Positions 25,601 to 36,411 of a DNA stretch of 64,000 bases are shown here, piece after piece. Each line of letters starts with the position of its first letter. Positions within the stretch are counted from its first letter, which is position 1. Both the position numbers and the translations under genes were made by a program. The stretch is taken from positions 1,302,001 to 1,366,000 of the forward strand of contig CASHTG010000002.1 of NCBI GenBank assembly GCA_949357655.1, in the 5' to 3' direction. This DNA comes from Parascedosporium putredinis (lineage: Eukaryota > Ascomycota > Sordariomycetes > Microascales > Microascaceae). The notes beneath the pieces were generated by a model. The model saw only the letters and a program-made list of their open reading frames with translations. It did not search any database and was not told the origin of the DNA.

Positions 25601-25618
25601 ACATAACGGAGAGAGGCC
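22610..25618. other. Divergent 3 kb intergenic region
   Basis: This is the shared upstream region of the F-box gene (leftward) and the UFD1-type gene (rightward). Open frames at 23180-23620 and 24679-25071 on the minus strand have no recognisable motif and were not called. Confidence 0.5.
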
Positions 25619-27790
25619 ATGGCGAGCACATCTCACGTGCGGTGGTCCGCCAAGTTCCGCGCCACTCCGACTTCCAAATCTGCCGCCCATACCCTACCTC
25701 ATGGTGACAGGATTGTCCTCCCCCAGTCCGCTCTCGAGGCCATAATGGCTGCCCCGCGGGTGGAGGAGAACCCATACTCCACGCATGACGCGCTCAGCCT
25801 GCCCTTCCCTCTCACGTTCCGCCTTGAGAACAAGGCCAATGGACGCGTAGTATACTCTGGGGTTCTCGAATTTGCCGGCGAGGAAGAGAAAATAGGGCTT
25901 ACGCCGTACCTCGAAGGAGGACTTGGGATAGATTCAGCGCTAGAAGAGACTGAAATCGTGGTAACGGCGACGCAAATACCCAAGGGGACTTACATACGAC
26001 TTCGACCCTTGGAAGCCGGGTATAACCCCGAAGATTGGCAGCCCATTCTCGAGCGCGAACTGCGGAAACACTTCACGACTCTAACCAAAGGCACAAGATT
26101 GCACATCCGCGGGGTTGGTGGTAATGAGTATAAATTTCTTTTGGACAAACTGGAACCACAAGGGGAAGCGGTTTGCGTTGTTGACACCGATGTTGAGGTT
26201 GACATCGAGGCGCTGGACGAGGAGCAAGCTCGGGAGACATTGAGGATAATAGCGGAAAAGGCCAAGGACCGGCCGACAGGAAACTCTGCTGGAGGAGAGA
26301 TGAACGTATGGAAAGATGTCGAAGGTCACATTGCCCCCGATTCATACATTGATTACGAGTTACTCTCTTGGGATCGCCAACAACCTCTCACCATCGAACT
26401 GTTTAACTTTGGAGACGAAGACGGACTGGATCTTTTCGCAATTCCAAGCTCAACTCGGTATAGGGTGGCGCCACGACAGGACCAACATTGCTGGGGAGAC
26501 TTTTCCTCAAAATCCCAAGGCCACAAGTCGCTCACTATACGACCCACTGATCACGCGATCGAAGGAGCAGAGAAGCTTCTCGTCTCCGTCTATTCCTATA
26601 ACAAGATATCGGCGTCCGGCAAGGCAGCGGAACCGAAGCCCCAGCCGTTTTCCCTTCGAGCACGCGTCGGACAGGCCGCTCGAGCAGACGATACTCTCAC
26701 CAACGACACCCAAGGCCCAGACGACCACAAAAGATGCGCAAACTGTGGACAGTGGGTGCCGAAAGCATCCTTCTTCCTCCATGAAAGCTTCTGTGTGCGA
26801 AATAACACCACGTGCCCCGATTGCCACCGGGTCTTCAAGAAGGGCTCAGACGAGCTCGCAAGTCACTGGCATTGCGTGCATGGAAACGCGTGCGATTTGT
26901 ACCCTGACAACTATGGCAATACCCAGCTCGGGCACGAGAGGCACCGGATCGCATACCACTCGCAGCACGCATGCGCATCTTGTGACTTCTCGACTCATGA
27001 TCTACCCGAACTTGCCCGACATCGATCTACCCACTGTCCAGGCCGGCTCATCCTGTGCAGATTTTGTCACCTCGAGGTAACACAGGGCGGTGACGGAATC
27101 GAGACACCGGAGATGAAACTGACCGGCCTGACACCCCATGAACTGGAAGACGGTTCCCGGACGACGCGGTGCGATATCTGCGATCGGATCCTCCGCCTTA
27201 GGGAGGTCGAGGCGCATATGACGAGTCACCGCCTTTCCCGGGCCTCGCAACCCACGCCTCCATCATGCCGCAATGTCAACTGCGGCCGGACACTGTACGG
27301 GGTTGGTCCGCGCGGCGCCCACCTAGCACAGCCGCCTTCCGCCTCCGATAGTCAGGGACTCGAGCTGGGGCTCTGTAACACGTGCTTTGCCCCATTGTAC
27401 TCGAGTGTCTATGACCCCGAGGGGAAAGCCATGCGCCGTCGCATCGAGAGGCGCTATCTCTTGCAGCTCAACACGGGCTGTGGTAAATCTTGGTGCGCCA
27501 ATGAGTGGTGCAAGACGCACAGGGCAAATGCCGGCCTGGAACCCCTGGGCGCCAGCATAAAAGTCGCTCTTCCGCTCGTCAAGCCGCTGGTGGAATCTGT
27601 GGCGGACAGGGATTCCGCAATGTTCTTCTGCGTCGACGAGACGAGCGCGCTTGGGAAAATTGTAGCCGATGAACTAGCAAAGGAAGGCAGGTATGATATC
27701 GGTTGGTGTATCGCAGCCAGCGAAGCAACGAAGGGGGACTTTAGTAGAGCAAGGGAGTGGTTAGAGTTGTGGGCAAATGCCAAGGCGTAA
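25619..27790 (+). CDS. UFD1-domain protein with multiple zinc fingers and AZUL-like C-terminus
   Basis: Uninterrupted 723-aa protein, one of only two genes here without frame defects. The N-terminal part (about 1-190) resembles the UFD1/p97-adaptor double-psi barrel (HTLPHGDRIVLPQSALEAI; VVYSGVLEFAGEEEKIGLTP; PKGTYIRLRPLEAGY). It is longer than and distinct from canonical Ufd1. About 190-370 is a second beta-rich region. From about 372 come TRAF/C2H2-like fingers: CANCGQWVPKASFFLHES, CPDCHRVFKKGSDELASHW, CASCDFSTHDLPELARHRS, CRFC and CDICDRILRLREVEAHMTSH. Near 620, RYLLQLNTGCGKSWCANEWC matches the AZUL zinc-finger pattern of UBE3A-type ligases. Fungal genomes carry such proteins annotated as ubiquitin fusion degradation proteins. 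A role with Cdc48/p97 and ubiquitinated clients is inferred. The start ATG at 25619 is the first in frame. Confidence 0.88.
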   Translation: MASTSHVRWSAKFRATPTSKSAAHTLPHGDRIVLPQSALEAIMAAPRVEENPYSTHDALSLPFPLTFRLENKANGRVVYSGVLEFAGEEEKIGLTPYLEGGLGIDSALEETEIVVTATQIPKGTYIRLRPLEAGYNPEDWQPILERELRKHFTTLTKGTRLHIRGVGGNEYKFLLDKLEPQGEAVCVVDTDVEVDIEALDEEQARETLRIIAEKAKDRPTGNSAGGEMNVWKDVEGHIAPDSYIDYELLSWDRQQPLTIELFNFGDEDGLDLFAIPSSTRYRVAPRQDQHCWGDFSSKSQGHKSLTIRPTDHAIEGAEKLLVSVYSYNKISASGKAAEPKPQPFSLRARVGQAARADDTLTNDTQGPDDHKRCANCGQWVPKASFFLHESFCVRNNTTCPDCHRVFKKGSDELASHWHCVHGNACDLYPDNYGNTQLGHERHRIAYHSQHACASCDFSTHDLPELARHRSTHCPGRLILCRFCHLEVTQGGDGIETPEMKLTGLTPHELEDGSRTTRCDICDRILRLREVEAHMTSHRLSRASQPTPPSCRNVNCGRTLYGVGPRGAHLAQPPSASDSQGLELGLCNTCFAPLYSSVYDPEGKAMRRRIERRYLLQLNTGCGKSWCANEWCKTHRANAGLEPLGASIKVALPLVKPLVESVADRDSAMFFCVDETSALGKIVADELAKEGRYDIGWCIAASEATKGDFSRAREWLELWANAKA

Positions 27791-28110
27791 ACCTCGGATA
27801 GTGCCTGTTTTTAGTCGTAACATCATTGGGGCATATTTGGCAATGTATTGACAGCATAGCGTATGGTGGGGGCGTTAGATGCCGTGGTTTAGATCTATAT
27901 ATACTGTATTTCATCGACAGAAAGCCTCATTTCGCAGACCTTTGCATTCAAGACGCAGGCTAGGAGGCCCAACCTATTCATTGCTCGTTTGTATATTCCA
28001 CCACCACGAGCGCTGAGAGAGGACATATGGGCATATGGCACCGGCGCGTGTATTGAACTTCCAATGCCTGTAACACTGCGCCGCCTCAGATACCAAACCG
28101 AAGGACGGTC
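27791..28110. other. Convergent 3' intergenic region
   Basis: A 320-bp gap between the UFD1-type and SET-domain stop codons. It presumably holds both 3' ends; nothing else is seen. Confidence 0.5.
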
Positions 28111-29627
28111 CTAGGCTTTTGGCGTACCCAGAGACCCCGATCCCTGGAGCAATTCTGCAAGATCCGCATCCCGATCGCCGAGCTCAAGCCTCCCATACTG
28201 GTCCCGCACATCCAGCAGCAGACTCGCATACCTCTGTGCCTCATCCGCCTCCCCAAGCGCCTGGTACACCCTGAACAGAGCCTCGTAGGGCTCGGCGAGC
28301 AAGGGCGGCATATCCCCAGCCTCGATGGCGCGCACGAGCTCGTTCAGGTAGGCCTTTGCGCGATCAAGCTCGCGGACAGAGATCGCCTTGAAGGCCGCGG
28401 CGCGGAGGTATCGGATCTTGGTTCGGACCGTGTCGTCGCGCGAACCCCCTTGACGCAGAGATGGCAGCTACAGTTGAAACCCCAGTGTGAGCTCAACCGG
28501 CGGCGACGGTCCTCCCGGGTGTCGACGGGGCTTATATCTGTTCGGTGGACGCCAAGGATTTAGACCTGCCACGAGACGTATTGGGGGGGCATCGGGAGGC
28601 GTTAAGAGGGTCGAGTCGAGAAGAAGGGCAGGGGTGGGGACTTACAGCTGATGGTGATTTCTTCACCGACCTCGATGTCACGAAATGCTGCGACGCCGAC
28701 GGTGAGGCCGTGCGTTGAGTAGCGAAGGAACGAGCTGCCTTTGGCATCAGTCACCACCACCCCAGTTACCAATTACCGGACAGGGCTATGGAAAGGGGAG
28801 AGCGGACGACTTACTTTGGTTGACAGGAATGGTTAATCCTCTATCGACATATGGGTTAGCGAGGCAAGGCAGTCGTACAACGTTAATTAGACCGCCCCAA
28901 AGGGCTAGGAGTTAAGAAAGGGAGGCGGATACCGAAATGATTGGATATAGTATATGATGGTCGTGGCCCTCGACTTGCCTCGTAAAGACATTGGTCTGAA
29001 CCACATCCTCCAGGGCGTGGTTAGATAGCCCACTCTTCGAGAGCGCCCGAATGGCCTGTGGTCCGGGCCCAAGCAGCTTGTCGACGGCATCTTCCAGCAG
29101 AGTCAACCGCTCCTTCTCGGTCGTTGCCCGCGGGTAGTCTGCGTGCAGGACAAGAGACGCAAAGTCTACAAGAAAAGTGTCGCCGGCGGAGATGCGACGT
29201 GTGGCCACAACGCCGATCCCCTTGCCGTCGATCTGGGCTAGTTTCCCGGGAGGTGGGTGCAACGCTGGATTACGAACCGTGGATCCTGCCGGGAACGCCG
29301 AGTCGTGAAGACGGTGGATGGCAGGTGCCAGGCTGCTCGCGACTTGAGGAGATGTGATGACGCTGAGGCCCAGGTGGCCGAGATGGGAAGCTGTGAAGAT
29401 ACAAAACGTGTCGGGCTTCCGTCCGGCCGTGCAGAGGGACGGACTAGACCAAGGGGCCATTCCCCGGGGTCGGTCAGGTCCGGGAGGGCTGGACATGATG
29501 TGTGCAAGGGTGAGATCGTGGCAAATGTCGGAGAACGCCTCAGAGGGCAAGTTTCGTTCCGTGTGGACGATGCGCTGGCTCGCCACGTTACCAGCATCCA
29601 CACCAACCAGGCGTGCCCGGTAAACAT
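28111..29627 (-). CDS. SET-domain protein with predicted signal peptide
   Basis: Putative lysine methyltransferase-like protein of a family common in Pezizomycotina (SET domain-containing protein 5-like). Four exons: 29627-28933, 28840-28815, 28734-28646 and 28537-28111. The N-terminus MFTGHAWLVWMLVTWRASAS looks like a signal peptide or membrane anchor. A family block TFCIFTASHLGHLGLSVIT follows. SET motifs: IDGKGIGVVATRRISAGD (SET-N), then RINHSCQPNSFLRYS split across two introns (the NHxCxPN cofactor motif), AAFRDIEVGEEITISYISP (catalytic Tyr), and post-SET WGFNCSCHLC. A helical, TPR-like tail (AISVRELDRAKAYLNELV) ends the protein. One missing base in exon 1, between the signal peptide and the main frame, and one after CHLC must be restored. 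All phases then close at 412 aa. Substrate and location are unknown. A secretory signal on a SET protein is odd but fits this family's usual architecture as I recall it. Confidence 0.8.
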
Positions 29628-31288
29628 GGTTGATATATCGCTCTTCAGCCGTTGCCGACCACCTGCGCAAGCCTTCTCCCTTCTTCCCCAGTTACTATTG
29701 CCTATAAAGACACGCACACGCCTCCTTGTAGATGGTCTCGAGCAACTGAGACGCTATGATTAGGCCATGGAACGTTGCTGCGTATGCAAAAACAAAAGAA
29801 TAACGAGAATAGTACGCTATTCTGGTAAAGCGCCCGCGGCTAGGCGTCTACGTAAGTTGGCGGCTTCAGCTCGTTGTCCGAGAGTAGAAGGGGTTGTCGA
29901 TTGAAACCCCTTTTGCCGAAGCTCGCAGGCTGAATGGGGAACCGCCAAGCAATTGGCCTTGGCACACTCCATTGGCCATTGGCACATCACAGTGGGAGAG
30001 TTGGCCCGTTCCTGGCCGAGGGCACGCGCGATCGCTCAAAGAATCAATCCATTGGAAGGATAGGCTACCGACAACGTCGCATTGTAGTAGTCGGCGTTGT
30101 GAAATCATCCAGATGGATCAATCTTGGGCATTGAAGTCCAGTGCGCATTATAGACGGAAGGCGGCGTACTCGTACGCTCCTACGGCTACCCACTATCGGT
30201 TTGTCTGCAAACAGATGGTCTACTATGAAGAAATCTTGTCAGTCAGACCCCGGTTTAATAGCGACGAGGCCGATAGCTGTGGCCGAGGATGTGTAGAGGC
30301 CCCGTACGCTCGTGGCGCTTCGTTCAATTGACTGTTCGGGATTTTAAATCGCTGTTCATATGCATGAACTATGCTTGGTACTTGTATCGGATAGTTTGCA
30401 CACGTAGTTGGCGAAATCGAAATTCGTAATCGATCGCGGTTAAGGCTTGTTGTAGAAGGCAGCGTCGTGCTTAGCGGGCCGGCTCTTCGGCGATGCCATT
30501 GCAGAGTGGATTTTAGGTTGAGGATGAGCCTGGGGATTGGCTCTGACACTTAAGCTCAAGCGGCCCGTTTTGTGAGCACATGGACAATTTGAGATCATGC
30601 AGATCCATTGTAAGCTGATCCATCCATTGATCACTCCACCACGACAGATGCGGCCTTTTTCTTTCGACACTCGCGGCTTCAGATAGTCATTGTCAGTACT
30701 TATGAACAGCCAGGAGGCATAATGTCTTTATTTGTTTGGGGGCGGGACGGGGTTAAGATGACGACTTGTACCAAAGATTACATTTGGACGCAGGACAACG
30801 AGAGTGTCTGCGCGATCGTTTTAGGGCTGGAAAAGGAACCTTCCGAAGGCCGGAGGCAAAAGGTCCTACCGAGGAAATAAGAGTTGCTGTTCATCCCCTA
30901 CTCCAATCGTAATCAGAGGTGTTTTGGGCAAGGTTTAATTTCATTCTCAAATCGTGGGTTTCTCCCTCCCTGCCACTGATCCAGATCGCCCCATCGAGGC
31001 CTTTGAGCGCGGGAAGGGTGAGACTTGTCGTCGCGCCTACGCCATGACAGAGATTGTGAGACGCGTTCATTTATACAATGAATCTATCTATTTATTTTCA
31101 CGACCCGACCTCATCCTCTCGTTTTTGTTCTCATCGTGTTGATGGGCTTGTCAGAGGAGAAGGAAGTAATCAAACCACCAACGATTTCTGGCCCCGAAGG
31201 GTTTGCATCCACCAACTCTCGACTGGTAGTGATGTCGGTGTTGAGTGATTCGACTAGCCGTCAGTAGATCCCGCCCGAGTTGGAAGCC
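29628..31288. other. Intergenic, divergent promoters
   Basis: Upstream region shared by the SET gene (leftward) and the membrane-protein gene (rightward). Several AGATCCAT/TGATCCATCC-like words occur around 30600. No gene is supported. Confidence 0.5.
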
Positions 31289-32358
31289 ATGGCTGGCGAA
31301 AGTGGTGCGGCGACAATGATCGCCCTACCCTCCAGGACCCAAGCTGTCGAGAGCCAGCGTGTCGCTCCCGTGAACCCCGGCCCCCTCACTCCCGACACTT
31401 TCCCATCGAAGTGGTAGAGGTAGAACTGCCAACGCCACGCCCAGCTCTCTTTCGGTCGCCTTCCACAGCGTCCGAAACATTCTCCCTTGCGACTACCTAC
31501 ACGGCTAACTCGCAGGAGGCTACGACGTCTTACCAGCGGACGCCGGCCCCGTTTGATCCGTCGGGATTCGCCGAGAGAGACCTCGCGCGCGCGGAGACAC
31601 TTGATTTCCACAATGACGACGCCCGCACCATCATCGGGACATGCGAGGACGGCACGGAAAGAAGATGGGGACAGCGGAGGAGGCGTAGGAGAAGGAGGAG
31701 GAGGATGAGAGGAGGTCCGACTAGGCGACTGACAGGGCGGCAGAAGAAGTGGCACCTCATCTTCTATACTGCGGTGTACGTCATCCTGGCGCTCTGGCTC
31801 GTATCAGCCTGTCTTAGTTGGGCAGGCCCTTGGCTTTCAAACTTGGGGTAAGCTGATATCACCCCGGCCCGGATGCGCTGCGCTTCTCCTCGATGCAGTC
31901 CCTTCAACGTTGGCCCACATACTATCTAACGTGGCCTCCTGGCCCCGGATTTGATGTATATCCCACCGGGGAAAGTTTGATCGCGGACGCTAACCATACC
32001 ACAGCTTCAGGAATAGCTTTGTCGTAACGCTTGTATTGGGGATGGGAGCCGCAGCGTTAGAGTGCATGATTTTGTTTAGGCTAAAGAGGTGTATCAAGCA
32101 GAGGGAGCTTGAGCTCCCCACTGCGGTAGCTTTCCTCATCGTGACCTGCGGCGCCGCTGTCGCCTTTCTTGGGATAGCCGCCCTCGACAAAGCCACACCG
32201 GTCGTGGTGTTTGTGCAAGGCTCGCTCCAGTTGCTCCTCTTGTAAGTGCATTGGCATCTTTCCCTTCCCCAACCTACCTCGCGCTCCCTTCTCCACCGTT
32301 GAGAAAAGCTAGAGTCGCACCATCTTATTCGAGGCGAGCTGCCGCTTTGAAGCGGTAA
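31289..32358 (+). CDS. Hypothetical membrane protein with polyarginine run
   Basis: I do not recognise the family. Three exons fit: 31289-31847, 32005-32241 and 32313-32358. Donors are GTAAGC and GTAAGT and acceptors CACAG and GCTAG. One missing base early in exon 1 (before EVVEVELPTPRP) is assumed, and the total is then exactly 281 codons (280 aa). The first half is soluble and Ser/Thr/Pro-rich. Then comes a strongly basic stretch with ten consecutive arginines (QRRRRRRRRRRMRG). Four hydrophobic segments follow: LIFYTAVYVILALWLVSACL, VVTLVLGMGAAALECMILF, TAVAFLIVTCGAAVAFLGI and VVVFVQGSLQLLLL. The arginine run precedes TM1, so under the positive-inside rule the N-terminus should be cytosolic (inference). 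It is reasonably certain as a gene because exons close in phase; function is unknown. Confidence 0.65.
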
Positions 32359-34187
32359 ACTCGAAGATTTGTCGTGAACTAGCTGGCGTTGTGTTCGCCC
32401 GCTCGCCTAACCCTTTACTCGCATTCCACTCGTGCTCCAGCTTCCCTTCGCGCCAAGCATCACGACACGCAAAAAGTTTGGCAGGCTAACTATCGCGCTT
32501 TAAATAGCCTTCTTGCGGGCGCTTTGATCTTGGTTGTCCGCCTCGGCTACGTCCCACTTGACCTAACGTGACGGGGTTTTGGGGTATCTTGTGGATGGGA
32601 TTATTTGTTCCCCGGTGGGCTCCTCGCACACGTAGTTGAGAAGACAGAGCAAACTTGTTTTTCCGTGGCTCCTCTTTGTGCCTCTCTTGGTGGATGTGAG
32701 GTTTGTCAAAGACTGAGGAGGGGGGCAGGGAACAGAATTTATGGAGAGGAGCCTGCGTTAGAATGTCGCCCAAGAGTGGGATCTTGGTGACGCCTCGGTC
32801 TGTTAGATTTCTACATGTAGTTACGAAACTCTCACTTCGGGAATATCATATCCGGGGCTCTGGAGATTCTGAAAACAACCCTTGCACTCTCTCTCAACCT
32901 GGCCACCATTGACGCGTGGATAGATGATTTTGGAGCTTGCCTTAAGTCTATCTCGTTTCATAGGACCTGGTTATAGTGGATGGAACATGGAAGCGTGAGC
33001 CTCGCGAAACTTTATTCACTCCCAACTCCTGTTTTCCGTTCTTTAAATCCTTGGCTCGTACTTGCAAACCCCTGACTACTTGGTTATTTGGCCTGCTCGG
33101 ATGCTCGGGCTTGAGGAAGTCTGGATGTGTGCACGACCTTTGCTCGCACGGCAGTACTCGCACGGCAGTATGCCACTGAGCCTCACATTCCCATTCAACC
33201 TCCACCACAGCGGACAGGCAACCCGGATAGGCGGAGACTTGCCGATGGAGGAGAGCGGAAGCAAAAGAAAAAGAGAAAAAGAGAAGACTTAGATCAGCTG
33301 TCGTACAAGGGAAATCCCGGAGCTGGTATCTTTGCAAGCACAACCGCTGATGGCGGAGATGGAAGGGGGCACCAGGCACGTCCAGCGTAGCATTCCTCAA
33401 TGGTGCGCGGCCATCCGGGTAAAAAGGGATAATCAAGATGTCAAGAGAAAGACCCGAGAACATGCACAGAAAGCGGGGATTATGCGACGTTAAACTTCTA
33501 GCGTGGAGTGACCGAATCGGCGCCTCGGCGAGGGTTCCTCCTCGCCGGGCGCTTTTCCGATCTGAATTCATCCACCCTGGTCAATTTTATGTCGGGACTG
33601 GCAGGGAGAAGACCTATGGAACGCGTTAATGCAGATACCAAACTAATCAAGGCATGGCGGGGAAAAGAACAAAAATCGGAAGCACCACCTCGGTCAACCT
33701 CGGAAGGTACATGTAAGCCCTGGACACGCTGCCTGGGGAGCGTAGGGCCGGCCTATGGCTGGCCCCAGTTCAGGGCTTGTCAGCTATTAGGGCGGACGTT
33801 TTGCATTGCGTCGGACATATTGACTCAATCACGGATGACCTGGGAACGGTGCCGGGAAACGACCGTGGTGCTGGAGGTCTTTAGGTGCCCTTGAACCGAG
33901 AGCACGGGGCTTTGGTGCGAATCAAGGATGGATCCATTGATTTCGTCCACAATTCCGTGTCCCCGTGGCTTCCCGCCCATGAAGTGGCCAGCTAGGCTCG
34001 CAGCACGTTGATCATTCGGATTTGTTGTGGGGTCGGTGCCTCTCATTGAACTATCAACGTTGCACGCAAAGCTTGTGGGTACGGTACCCTTTGCACCGAT
34101 TTATGCTAATGTCGAAAATGAGACTGATGAGGCTGAGAATAACCGTCAATGTAACGGACAGCACCATTTCCGCCGCTCTCCGCAATG

Positions 34188-34220
34188 CTCCTCCACAATA
34201 CTCCTCCACAATACTCCTCC
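34188..34220 (+). repeat. Tandem repeat, 13-bp unit CTCCTCCACAATA
   Basis: Two full copies (34188-34200 and 34201-34213) plus a partial third copy (34214-34220), followed by a degenerate CCCACAATGCTCC. Simple slippage repeat in non-coding DNA. Confidence 0.85.
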
Positions 34221-35240
34221 AGCCCACAATGCTCCCCACGATTAGCCATTGAGCACTTCTTTCTCCATTGTTCCTCTCGTAGTGCTCTTTCTTCTTCTCC
34301 ATGCCCGGTAGTGCCCCAGCCAACCCGCATGGCTTCATTTCCCCAGACCCAATGGTCGACTCCGACACCCACCCACTCCTGATCAAGTACTTTTTACCTC
34401 GCTTCCCGAGCCCAAGAAGTCGGGTTTTTGTTGTATGCTTTTCCTTTGGGCGAAAATAGCGAGGTCGTCGCAAAGAAAGTTACCCACCAAAGAATTGAAA
34501 TGTATGCACGGCGTCGTCCCGTGTGTGCCTTAAAAAGGCCGAGGCGGAAAATCCCCAAGCCACCTGTCCTAGAACCAGGTTTCTTGACGCAGGTTGCAGC
34601 TCCGACCGCGTTCGTTCCTTAATTTTCTCCATCTTCGTTCTTCACGATTGTCAGTCCTGCCGGCACCCGCGCGCCGCGCGTATTCTTTGCCTTTGTGTCA
34701 TGACTGAGAGGATGCAGAATAGTAGCAAGAGCGATAATAATAGATAAATCAAGAAATTGGCCAAGCGTAGTAACCCCAGGAGGCAGAGGCCCCACGACCG
34801 CATGCGTGCGCGCGAGCGGGCGCCCGCGATGGCATGTTCGACCCAGTGACAGTCAAGTGGTTTGCGCGGTGGCTTTCCCCCTTCCTTTCTGATTAGAGGG
34901 ACCACACTGAGACGAAGGGAGTGGCTCTATTTCTACCGGAACCGAGGAAACTTGGTGTCAGGGTGCCATCGTGGGGTTCAAATCCACGAGTGGAATCTCT
35001 TGCTTGAATTGACGCTGAGCTTTCCAAAGCCCGCACGGAGCCCTCTGCTTGACCTCATAGCAAGGTTCGCGTGGGATGTACGCCCCTCCCGCCCGTTGGT
35101 TCGTTTCGTTGGATAAGCAGCACTCTAAAGGAAATAGGCGATGCTTCATCCGAGGCTACCTGCTAGTGTTCAACAATCCACACCAGATGACAAGGCATCG
35201 CTCTGAAGTCTCCGGGACGCCATGGCCGGCTCCTCAAAGC

Positions 35241-35247
35241 TATAAAG
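35241..35247 (+). promoter_or_regulatory. TATA box of the GH11 xylanase gene
   Basis: TATAAAG lies about 175 bp upstream of the xylanase ATG. A single SYGGRG-type word (GTGGGG, 34971-34976) could be a Cre1 carbon-catabolite repression site, but one copy is weak evidence. I saw no GGCTAA Xyr1/XlnR site in the proximal 600 bp. Confidence 0.55.
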
Positions 35248-35415
35248 GCCCTGGCAATTCTCCCAACAATCACCCTCATGTTCTCTCTTCCTTTGGATCA
35301 CCGTTCTTTCCATCAAAGCCTTCTCCCCCTGGCCCTTCCCCGAGTTTTGAGAATACCTTTTCTGTCCTTGGAACCACATCAGCTCCCCAAGGAAGCCCCT
35401 CCTTGAACTATCACG

Positions 35416-36411
35416 ATGGTTTCCTTTACCACCCTCTTCACCGCCGCCACGGCCCTCGTTGGTACGGCCCTGGCTGCCCCCGGTGAGCTCATGCGCCGAC
35501 AGTCGACCCCTAGCTCGACCGGTACCCATGACGGATACTACTACTCTTGGTGGACCGATGGCGGCTCCAAGGTGACTTACACCAACCAGGCCGGCGGCCA
35601 ATACAGCGTTCAGTGGTCTACTGGTGGCAACTTTGTCGGTGGCAAGGGCTGGAACCCTGGTGGCCCCAGGTAAGACTTGATTTGATCCGCCGAATGTGGA
35701 TGGCGTCTCGAGCGTAAGTATGGGACGTGCTGCTGACGCAAACACACTAGGACCATCAACTACTCGGGTACCTACAGCCCCAACGGCAACAGCTACCTCG
35801 CCGTCTATGGTTGGACCACCAGCCCCCTCGTCGAGTATTACATTGTCGAGTCCTACGGCACGTACAACCCCTCTTCGGGCGCCACCCGGATGGGTTCCGT
35901 CACCTCCGATGGCGGTACCTACGACATCTACGTCTCCACCCGCACCAACGCGCCTTCTATCCAGGGCACCAGCACCTTCAGGCAGTACTGGTCCGTCCGC
36001 ACTTCCAAGCGCGTCGGCGGCACCGTCACCACCGGTAACCACTTTAACGCCTGGGCTCAGGTCGGCCTCAACTTGGGTACTCACAACTACATGATCGTTG
36101 CCACCGAGGGATACTACAGCAGCGGCTCTGCTACCATCAACGTCGGGTCGTCCAGCAGCGGCGGCGGAAACACTGGTGGCGGCAACACCGGTGGCGGCAA
36201 CACTGGCGGTGGCTCTACCACCGTAAGTCTTTCGATAACCCCTCCCCTGCCGTCCCCTATTCTTCCAATTACATGGCTAACTTGACATGAACTCTCGCAG
36301 TGTGCTGCTAAATGGGGACAGTGTGGTGGCCAGGGTTGGGCCGGCGCCACTTGCTGCGCTTCCGGGTCTACCTGCCAGGCCGCGAACCAATGGTACTCCC
36401 AGTGCCTCTAA
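35416..36411 (+). CDS. Secreted GH11 endo-1,4-beta-xylanase with CBM1
   Basis: Hydrolyses beta-1,4-xylan with retention of configuration. Three exons: 35416-35669, 35751-36222 and 36301-36411, all in phase with no frame defect; 278 aa. Signal peptide about residues 1-21 (ends TALAAP), then a short propeptide ending in RRQ, a likely Kex2 site. The GH11 beta-jelly roll has the nucleophile Glu113 in PLVEYYIVESYG and the acid/base Glu204 in IVATEGYYSSG. A GGGNT repeat linker follows. The last intron falls exactly at the domain boundary, before a fungal CBM1 (CAAKWGQCGGQGWAGATCC...WYSQCL) with four cysteines and aromatic cellulose-contact residues. A TATA box lies 175 bp upstream. Expression is probably induced by xylan and repressed by glucose, as in relatives (inference). 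Confidence 0.97.
36167..36213 (+). repeat. GGGNT linker repeat in the xylanase gene
   Basis: Three imperfect 15-bp units encoding GGGNT join the GH11 catalytic domain to the CBM1-encoding exon. Confidence 0.9.

Larger units (their letters stand above)
32359..35415. other. 3 kb intergenic region upstream of the xylanase
   Basis: No gene is supported. A 207-aa minus-strand open frame at 32948-33571 shows no motif. TACATGTA occurs at 32812-32819 and 33708-33715, ATGGATCCAT at 33928-33937, and a short tandem repeat at 34188-34220. The right end is the xylanase promoter, with a TATA box at 35241. Confidence 0.5.

Noticed and set aside
32948..33571. 207-aa minus-strand open frame
   Set aside because: No motif, no signal peptide or domain, composition like neighbouring non-coding DNA and no supporting splice structure. 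I could not support it as a gene.
34960..34995. tRNA-like B-box GGGTTCAAATCC
   Set aside because: The T-arm pairs poorly beyond two bases, and no acceptor, D or anticodon arm could be built around it.
35170..36084. 304-aa open frame antisense to the xylanase gene
   Set aside because: It overlaps the well-supported GH11 exons on the opposite strand, has low-complexity Gly/Val/Asp-rich composition typical of a codon-bias shadow, and shows no family motif.
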